NCBI GenBank assembly: GCA_023416895.1
Contig: JAEZGQ010000220.1
Span: forward strand, 1 to 16,949
Direction of reading: 5' to 3'
DNA from: Bacillota bacterium
GTDB lineage: Bacteria > Bacillota > Clostridia > Christensenellales > CAG-138
DNA length: 16,949 nt
Position numbers and translations under genes: made by a program. A model generated the notes under the pieces. It was given only the letters and a program-made list of their open reading frames with translations. It ran no database searches and was not told where the DNA came from. This document shows, piece by piece, positions 13,777 through 16,949 of the stretch; position 1 is the stretch's first letter; every line of letters starts with the position of its first letter.

Positions 13777-14796
13777 TTAAGCGCGGATCAAATACGCCTT
13801 GAGAAGCTCAAATGTGTTTTTTACCCCGTCCACATGCGAACGCTCATAGCCGTGCGAAGCGTATACGCCAGCGCCGATGAGCGCATGCTTTACGTCTGCG
13901 CCGGCGCTAAGCGCGGCGTCCGCATCCGAACCGTATGAGGGGTAAATGTCCACCGCGTAATCGATGCCGCACTCCTTTGCGATGCGGATAAGCGCCGTGG
14001 TAGTTTCATAGTCGTACGGGCCTGCGGAATCCTTCGCGCAAATGCTCACCTGATGTTCGTCGCAGGTCAAACCTTCGCCCACACAGCCCATGTCCACGCA
14101 CAGAACTTCTTGAATATCCTCAGGGAAACCGGCCGCACAACCATGCCCAACTTCTTCATAAACGCTCAAAAACAGATCAACCCTACGGTTGAGCTTTGCG
14201 CCGCTTTCTTTCACATGTTTTGCAAACGCAAGCAAAATGGCAACGCTGAGCTTATCGTCCAAAAACCGGCTTTTGATGTAACCGCTCTCGGTCACGACGG
14301 TGCGCGGGTCAAAGCACACATAATCGCCCACGGCGACGCCGAGCTTATGCACATCTTCCGCATTTTTCACGCGCTCATCAAGCACCAGCTGCATACCCTT
14401 AAAGTCGCGCTTCTGATCGGCATATTCGGTGTTGACGTGAGCGGAAGGGTCGTTCATCTGCATACAGCCCGTGTAGGTTTTCCCAAACCGCGTTATGACC
14501 ACGGCGTTTTCGGCTTCGACGTTGTTGGCCTGAAGCCCGCCCACGCGCGTAAGGCGAAGCCTGCCGTTTCCCTTCACCTCCGCGACCATGGCACCAAGCG
14601 TGTCAAGGTGTGCGCTCACGAGAATGGGGTTTCCTTCGCCGCCTACGCTGCACAGCACGCAGCCCTTGTTGGTAAACTTGGGTTCGTAACCGAGGCGCTT
14701 GAATTCATCCATCGCGTAGCGCGCGGCCTCAATGGTATAGCCGCTGGGGCTTGGGATGGCGGTGAGCTTTTTGAGCTGCTCTAAAATGTACTGCAT
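13777..14796 (-). CDS. M42 family metallo-aminopeptidase
   Basis: A 339-residue cytosolic peptidase of family M42 (FrvX/YsdC/glutamyl aminopeptidase type), which removes N-terminal residues from peptides using two metal ions. Candidate metal ligands and catalytic residues are in family order: H63 and D65 in SAHLDT, D180 or D181 in RFLDD, E214-E215 in VYEEVGHG, D235 in CVDMG, and H315 in YASHGYERSH. The length is typical. The start at 14796 has AGGAGGG 3 nt upstream, and the longer frame to 14862 runs into the upstream gene. It lies 16 bp after the TSUP gene and is probably co-transcribed with it. No strong terminator is seen after the stop. Confidence 0.92.
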   Translation of the reverse strand: MQYILEQLKKLTAIPSPSGYTIEAARYAMDEFKRLGYEPKFTNKGCVLCSVGGEGNPILVSAHLDTLGAMVAEVKGNGRLRLTRVGGLQANNVEAENAVVITRFGKTYTGCMQMNDPSAHVNTEYADQKRDFKGMQLVLDERVKNAEDVHKLGVAVGDYVCFDPRTVVTESGYIKSRFLDDKLSVAILLAFAKHVKESGAKLNRRVDLFLSVYEEVGHGCAAGFPEDIQEVLCVDMGCVGEGLTCDEHQVSICAKDSAGPYDYETTTALIRIAKECGIDYAVDIYPSYGSDADAALSAGADVKHALIGAGVYASHGYERSHVDGVKNTFELLKAYLIRA

Positions 14797-14812
14797 ATTC
14801 CCTCCTATTGTT

Positions 14813-15559
14813 TTATAAGCTGTACGCGAGCGTATACACCGTGGACACCACGCCGCCCGCAAGAAGAATCACATAAACAGCTTTTCGAAACCCTTGGTTG
14901 TCTATTCTTTTGTGGAACAACATCCCTAAGAGAACGCCGCCAATCACAAACGGCAGCGCCTTTGCGGCGCTGATCCACACGTTTTTTTGATATGCTTGAA
15001 GAAATATGGCGCGTAGCGGTATTGCGACCGCGTTTACCACGAGCCACATGGCGCTCATGGTGGCGCGAAACTCCCCCTTGTCGCGCATGCGTTCTGACGC
15101 ATAAAGCGTAATGAGCGCGCCGCCGGTGGAAAACATGCCCTGCACCATTGCACCGCACAAAAGCGCCGAGATTTGAAGAGGTTTTGAAAGCGGCTTCGGC
15201 TCCGACTTTTTCACAAACCCAAAGTAACAGTAATAAAGCCCCACGAGTGTGATTACAAGGCCTAGCGCAATTTTAAGCGCGCTTTGGTAGCGGCTCAGCG
15301 CCCCGAAGGCCAAAACGCCCACCGGCAGAAGAGGCACAACGAGCAGCGTGATTTTTAAAACTTCTTTCCAGTTGACTTTCTTAAACTGCGTAGCGGTCAA
15401 CAAAGCCGCCACGACGAGTGCGTTAACGCCTAAGAGCGCAATGCTCTCGCCCACGTCCATAAAAAGAGCCAGAAACGGCAAAGCGACCGCTGTTGAGCCG
15501 AATCCGGCGAAACCTTCAATGATTTCGGAAAGAAAAGAAACGACAAAATACCAAAGCAT
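14813..15559 (-). CDS. TSUP (TauE/SafE) family membrane permease
   Basis: A 248-residue integral membrane protein with about eight hydrophobic segments. The first contains SEIIEGFAGFGSTAVALPFL and the second half repeats the pattern with GAMVQGMFSTGGALITLY, the internal duplication typical of TauE/SafE. Members move small anions such as sulfite, sulfoacetate or organic sulfonates; the substrate here is unknown. The ATG at 15559 is chosen because the -10 box at 15588-15583 overlaps the longer TTG frame, which therefore cannot be translated from this promoter. GAAAGG lies about 9 nt upstream. The M42 peptidase gene follows after 16 bp. Confidence 0.88.
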   Translation of the reverse strand: MLWYFVVSFLSEIIEGFAGFGSTAVALPFLALFMDVGESIALLGVNALVVAALLTATQFKKVNWKEVLKITLLVVPLLPVGVLAFGALSRYQSALKIALGLVITLVGLYYCYFGFVKKSEPKPLSKPLQISALLCGAMVQGMFSTGGALITLYASERMRDKGEFRATMSAMWLVVNAVAIPLRAIFLQAYQKNVWISAAKALPFVIGGVLLGMLFHKRIDNQGFRKAVYVILLAGGVVSTVYTLAYSL

Positions 15560-15582
15560 TCCGCACGACCTTTCGGTTATCA

Positions 15583-15588
15583 ATTATA
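15583..15588 (-). promoter_or_regulatory. -10 box of the TSUP-M42 operon
   Basis: TATAAT on the minus strand lies 23 nt upstream of the chosen ATG. The -35 region is a T-rich stretch with no good hexamer, so the promoter is only half supported. Confidence 0.5.
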
Positions 15589-15645
15589 CCGTATCCGCAC
15601 GGAAAAAAACAGCGGGAAATTCCATATTCCGACACGTCGAAACGC

Positions 15646-15691
15646 AAAAATAAGCCGCGCGCAGCGAAGGGAATTCGCTGCGGCGCGGCTT
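15646..15691 (-). terminator. Terminator of the histidine kinase gene
   Basis: A long stem pairs 15652-15668 with 15674-15691, with one bulged C and a 5-nt loop. On the minus strand it is followed by ATTTTT and sits 14 nt past the kinase stop codon. Confidence 0.88.
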
Positions 15692-15705
15692 GTCGGGGAG
15701 CTTTT

Positions 15706-16949
15706 TTATTTCATCAGCGAAAAGCGCAGTTCCACTTTGAAAAGGTCGCCGTCGGCACTCAAGTTCAGGCTTCCACCCTGGAGCTCCGTAAGGCTTTTTG
15801 CGATGGAAATCCCCAAACCACTCCCCTCGCTCCCACGGGAAGCATCGCCACGTGCAAAGCGTTCCGTTAGCTCGTCGAGCGACATGTCGAGCGGCTCGCG
15901 CGAGATGTTTTTGATTCGGATCAGCAGCGCATTGCTGTCGGTTACCGCCTCGCAGTACACACGCGTTGAAGGCAGCGAATACTTTACCGCGTTTCCAAAC
16001 AGATTGTCGAGCACGCGCCACAAAAGCCTGCCGTCCGCAAGAATACGCGGCAACCCATCTTCCACGCGCACCTGGGGCGAAAGCTCTGCGGCGGCAAACC
16101 GCTCTGCGTACTCCGCCACGCTCTGGTGCAAAAGCTCGCCTACGTCAGTTGGCTCAAGCGTCACGCTGACCGCACCGCTTGAGGCCCTCGACGCCTCAAC
16201 GATGTCTTCCGTGAGCTTTTTAAGCCTTTGCGCCTGCCGTGAAAGCACCTCCAGGTACTGCTGCGCGGCTTCTCCCTCAATTTGCTCTTTCTTTAAAAGA
16301 TCCACATAGTTGACAATGGAAGTAAGCGGCGTTTTCAAATCGTGCGACACGTTGGTAATGAGGTCGGTTTTCATTCGTTCGCTTTTCATGCGCGCTTCAA
16401 TCGCACTGTTCGTCCCCTCGGCAATACCATTGAGTGCCTGCGCGTGCTTTTTAAGTTCCGGTAAGAGGTTTTCGGTTCCAATGCGTGCTTCTAGTTGCCC
16501 GCTTGACAGCGCCTCGGTGCCGTCTTTGAGCCGCTTCCATTGCAGCGCAACGATGCACACGCCGGCAAGCCCCGCAAAAAACAGCAGGAGGAATGGCACC
16601 GGCCCCCACTCCCTGTATGCGCCAAGAAACGAGAGCACCAAAAGTAGTACGCACGCCGTGTAAGCACCGATTGCCTTCCATAAAACTCCAATGTTTTTGT
16701 AAACACCGTACAAAAACCTTGACGCAGCCTTGAGACAGCGCCACATGAAAAGAAGCACGATCACCGTTATATTGGTGCGAAGAAACGTACCCGCCTTGAC
16801 GCGCGCGGCAAAGGTCATGGCAAGCATAAGAAACATGAGTGCGACGCAAACAACGATCACAGCGGCGGGCACCAGCAAGAGTACTTCAGAATTACCATAG
16901 TCCAAAACGTAGCGGAGGATCCACAAAAGTGCCGTGCAGGCAAGCGCAC
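15706..16949 (-). CDS. Sensor histidine kinase, 3' part
   Basis: The frame runs open to the right edge, so the N-terminus is missing; 413 residues are visible. The visible part has membrane helices in four groups within the first ~165 residues, then a HAMP-like linker. The HisKA domain has the H-box NVSHDLKTPLTSIVNYVDLL, whose histidine is the autophosphorylation site. The ATPase domain has the N-box DNLFGNAVKYS and glycine box GSEGSGLGISIAKSL. The domain order is that of a class I two-component sensor. A TTG at 16926 could start a shorter protein, but no ribosome site is seen there. The partner regulator would be expected further right. The signal is unknown. Confidence 0.9.
   Translation of the reverse strand, partial: ALACTALLWILRYVLDYGNSEVLLLVPAAVIVVCVALMFLMLAMTFAARVKAGTFLRTNITVIVLLFMWRCLKAASRFLYGVYKNIGVLWKAIGAYTACVLLLVLSFLGAYREWGPVPFLLLFFAGLAGVCIVALQWKRLKDGTEALSSGQLEARIGTENLLPELKKHAQALNGIAEGTNSAIEARMKSERMKTDLITNVSHDLKTPLTSIVNYVDLLKKEQIEGEAAQQYLEVLSRQAQRLKKLTEDIVEASRASSGAVSVTLEPTDVGELLHQSVAEYAERFAAAELSPQVRVEDGLPRILADGRLLWRVLDNLFGNAVKYSLPSTRVYCEAVTDSNALLIRIKNISREPLDMSLDELTERFARGDASRGSEGSGLGISIAKSLTELQGGSLNLSADGDLFKVELRFSLMK

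Noticed and set aside
15560..15583. TTG start at 15583 for the TSUP permease
   Set aside because: The codon overlaps the TATAAT box at 15588-15583 and would not be in the transcript; the ATG at 15559 has a ribosome site.

Overview
The window looks like chromosome from an endospore-forming, low-redundancy member of the Firmicutes, most likely class Clostridia. The evidence is a small acid-soluble spore protein of the Tlp family at the left edge, a T-box leader on valS, strong Gram-positive Shine-Dalgarno sites (GGAGG type), a DUF421/DUF4363 gene pair, and an eight-gene tRNA block. No phage, transposase, CRISPR or rRNA gene is visible. Species-level placement is not possible from sequence reading alone.

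Layout. (1) 1-660: the 3' end of tlp, then three imperfect direct repeats that each carry a 17-nt copy of the 3' end of the neighbouring tRNA-Lys, closed by hairpins. (2) 701-1660: eight tRNA genes, all on the minus strand, in two transcription units with near-perfect sigma-A promoters. (3) 1790-2907: a plus-strand DUF421 + DUF4363 membrane operon. (4) 2962-6216: valS on the minus strand, with promoter, T-box riboswitch, terminator and an unusually long repeat-rich stretch between the terminator and the start codon. (5) 6230-7951: a small membrane protein and an RsmF-like rRNA methyltransferase, both minus. (6) 8034-9730: cysS on the plus strand, preceded by a promoter, a 15-codon ORF with three consecutive Cys codons, and an intrinsic terminator. 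This reads as a peptide-leader attenuator. (7) 9739-13733: a minus-strand operon for an asymmetric heterodimeric ABC exporter, preceded by a 37-codon ORF with a strong ribosome site and an intrinsic terminator, in the same arrangement as bmrB-bmrC-bmrD of Bacillus subtilis. (8) 13777-15588: a minus-strand TSUP (TauE/SafE) permease and M42 aminopeptidase operon. (9) 15646-16949: the 3' part of a sensor histidine kinase gene that runs off the right edge.

The theme is translation and its control by premature termination. Two aminoacyl-tRNA synthetase genes and one drug-type exporter each have a conditional terminator in the leader, apparently read by three different sensors: uncharged tRNA binding directly (valS T-box), ribosome progress through Cys codons (cysS), and ribosome progress through a longer leader ORF (ABC operon). 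The cysS leader is the most novel candidate, because synthetase genes of this group are usually controlled by T-boxes.
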